Position numbers and translations under genes: made by a program. A stretch of 63,497 nucleotides of DNA from Pirellulales bacterium (GTDB lineage Bacteria > Planctomycetota > Planctomycetia > Pirellulales > JACPPG01). The notes beneath the pieces were generated by a model that was not told where the DNA came from, did not search any database, and saw nothing but the letters and a program-made list of their open reading frames with translations. Location of the stretch: NCBI GenBank assembly GCA_035546535.1, contig DASZWQ010000054.1:1-63497 (forward strand), written 5' to 3'. Positions 62,719 through 63,497 of this stretch are shown in pieces; the stretch's first letter is position 1; the number at the start of each line of letters is the position of its first letter.

Positions 62719-63201
62719 ATGATTAGTGCGCCAGTGAAGATTGTTTCCGGCGGGCAAGCCGGCGCCGACCGCGCTGCGCTCGACGTCGCCATTGAGCTGG
62801 CGATCGAGCACGGCGGTTGGGTGCCGCGCGGCCGCTGGGCCGAAGATGGTCCGCTGCCGCCGCGCTACCGCATGCAGGAGAGTGAGTCGGCGCAACCCGC
62901 CGAGCGCACCGAAGGGAACGTCCGAGATTCTGATGCCACGCTTATTTTCTCGCACGGCCCGCCCACCGGCGGCACCGCATTGACTGCGCGCGTGGCCGAA
63001 CGTCTGCGAAAACCGGCACTTAGCATCGATCTGGCCGTCAGTGACGAGGCTGCCGCGGCCCGTGACATCACGGCATGGCTCCAGCGCGTGCGACCGCAGG
63101 TATTGAACGTCGCCGGCCCCAGGGCTTCGAACGATCCCCTGATCTACGACGCGGTGTCGCGCGTCTTGCGACGCGTCCTCTCCGGGCATCCGGGGGGCTA
63201 G
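62719..63201 (+). CDS. Putative molybdenum-carrier / cpYpsA-type SLOG protein
   Basis: A 160-aa Rossmann-like protein of the circularly permuted YpsA/molybdenum-carrier family, starting MISAPVKIVSGGQAGADRAALD. The glycine loop SGGQAGADRAAL and a second loop SHGPPTGGT are the nucleotide-binding loops of that family. The Mo-cofactor binding is known for one plant-algal relative and is only possible here; most bacterial homologues are of unknown function. The ATG was chosen over an in-frame start 51 codons upstream, which reads through non-protein-like sequence. Confidence 0.8.
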   Translation: MISAPVKIVSGGQAGADRAALDVAIELAIEHGGWVPRGRWAEDGPLPPRYRMQESESAQPAERTEGNVRDSDATLIFSHGPPTGGTALTARVAERLRKPALSIDLAVSDEAAAARDITAWLQRVRPQVLNVAGPRASNDPLIYDAVSRVLRRVLSGHPGG

Positions 63202-63202
63202 C

Positions 63203-63347
63203 AGCCCGTTGAAAAACTCGACGGGCTTGGCCAATCGCAAGGATGCGATGACAAAATAGCGACGTAAGTCGTTATTTGGCGAGCCGTGCGGAGCTTGGCT
63301 CCGCACTTGGCGAGGTTGAGAAATGCCACCATGGCATGTTTTTTTTT
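63203..63347 (+). ncRNA. Tandem hairpin array ending in an intrinsic terminator
   Basis: Five hairpins follow one another within 145 bp directly after the CDS stop. H1: 63203-63212 with 63218-63227, 10 bp including one G-T pair. H2: ATCGCA/TGCGAT, 63234-63239 with 63244-63249. H3: 63254-63263 with 63268-63277, closed by a GTAA (GNRA-type) loop. H4: GTGCGGAGC/GCTCCGCAC, 63286-63294 with 63298-63306. H5: ATGCCA/TGGCAT followed by nine T. Spacers carry TTGGC or TTGGCGAG repeatedly. This could be a structured RNA ending at the terminator, or the structured end of a mobile element. I know no named RNA with this pattern. Confidence 0.45.
63323..63347 (+). terminator. Rho-independent terminator
   Basis: ATGCCA-CCA-TGGCAT (63323-63337) is followed by G and nine consecutive T (63339-63347). 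This is the only textbook intrinsic terminator in the window. It would end transcripts from the SLOG gene and the hairpin array. Confidence 0.8.
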
Positions 63348-63472
63348 GACGAGCAGCTAAGTTCGGCTTTCGCAGTTTTTGCTAGCGTTGACAGCTTCTT
63401 GAGAAATAGGACGAGCCCCGTTCACGATGCAGATAGGTTCTCACGCCAATCGCATCGCCAAGGAGGCTCGCC

Positions 63473-63497
63473 ATGTGTCTTGTTACTTCGTTCGTCG
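63473..63497 (+). CDS. Possible 5' end of a gene cut by the window edge
   Basis: ATG at 63473 is preceded at good spacing by AAGGAGG (63460-63466), the strongest ribosome-binding site I noticed in the window. Only eight codons (MCLVTSFV) are visible, so no function can be assigned. A TTGACA box lies at 63388-63393 without a matching -10 box. Confidence 0.35.

Noticed and set aside
63388..63393. TTGACA near the right edge
   Set aside because: No -10 box follows at usual spacing.
1..63497. tRNA or rRNA genes
   Set aside because: I saw no cloverleaf with a GGTTCGAATCC-type T arm or rRNA-like stretch in the intergenic regions on either strand; by-eye inspection could miss a divergent one.

Overview
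The window is GC-rich, gene-dense bacterial chromosome and most likely comes from a planctomycete of the Pirellulales type. That placement is an inference from gene content and style: a SpoVG protein with a zinc-ribbon insert, an arginine-type EF-P paralogue (EfpL), an HME-type RND pump flanked by several outer-membrane proteins, paired psd/pssA genes, a type-B succinate dehydrogenase, PMT-like glycosyltransferases next to a PaaK-like ligase, and many short palindromic or low-complexity intergenic repeats. I found no rRNA, tRNA, CRISPR array or complete mobile element.

Layout. (1) 1-10418: the distal part of a complex I operon, nuoG-H-I-J-K-L-M-N, tightly packed with several start/stop overlaps. 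(2) 10489-12621: an ArsR-type repressor/SdpI-like membrane protein pair with a clear promoter and palindromic operator, divergent from a PLP-dependent threonine/serine dehydratase. (3) 12881-21175: a secreted serine hydrolase, a Fis-type regulator with a degenerate AAA+ domain, AroH chorismate mutase, an SDR protein whose catalytic Tyr is Phe, a cupin, an Nramp-like transporter without the usual metal-binding Asp motif, and an MFS transporter. (4) 21309-32180: a minus-strand heavy-metal-type efflux operon (membrane fusion protein, RND pump, TolC protein, beta-barrel protein), with a second TolC-family gene diverging from it across an 800-bp gap.

(5) 32198-39172: a Nudix protein; psd-pssA-ribE-rsmA on the plus strand (phosphatidylethanolamine synthesis, riboflavin, rRNA dimethylation); then efpL and a large AAA+ ATPase on the minus strand. 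(6) 39543-42266: aconitase. (7) 42360-50971: a five-gene minus-strand operon of two paralogous PMT-type glycosyltransferases, a PaaK-like AMP-forming ligase, a GNAT-like protein and a further GT-C membrane protein; a GtrB-like GT2 gene diverges from it. This is the best candidate for a poorly described pathway, plausibly surface glycan or lipid modification. (8) 52155-57362: a stand-alone receiver protein and sdhCAB behind a recognisable promoter. (9) 57401-63201: cyanophycin synthetase, the ispE-spoVG pair and a small SLOG/molybdenum-carrier-like protein. (10) 63203-63347: five consecutive hairpins ending in a textbook intrinsic terminator, a candidate structured RNA or element end.

Together the core genes cover TCA-cycle and respiratory steps (acnA, sdhCAB, nuo), PE lipid synthesis, isoprenoid and riboflavin synthesis and translation support. 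The accessory genes deal with envelope transport, surface modification and nitrogen storage. Intergenic regions carry at least four families of short palindromic or low-complexity repeats found in more than one place in the window.
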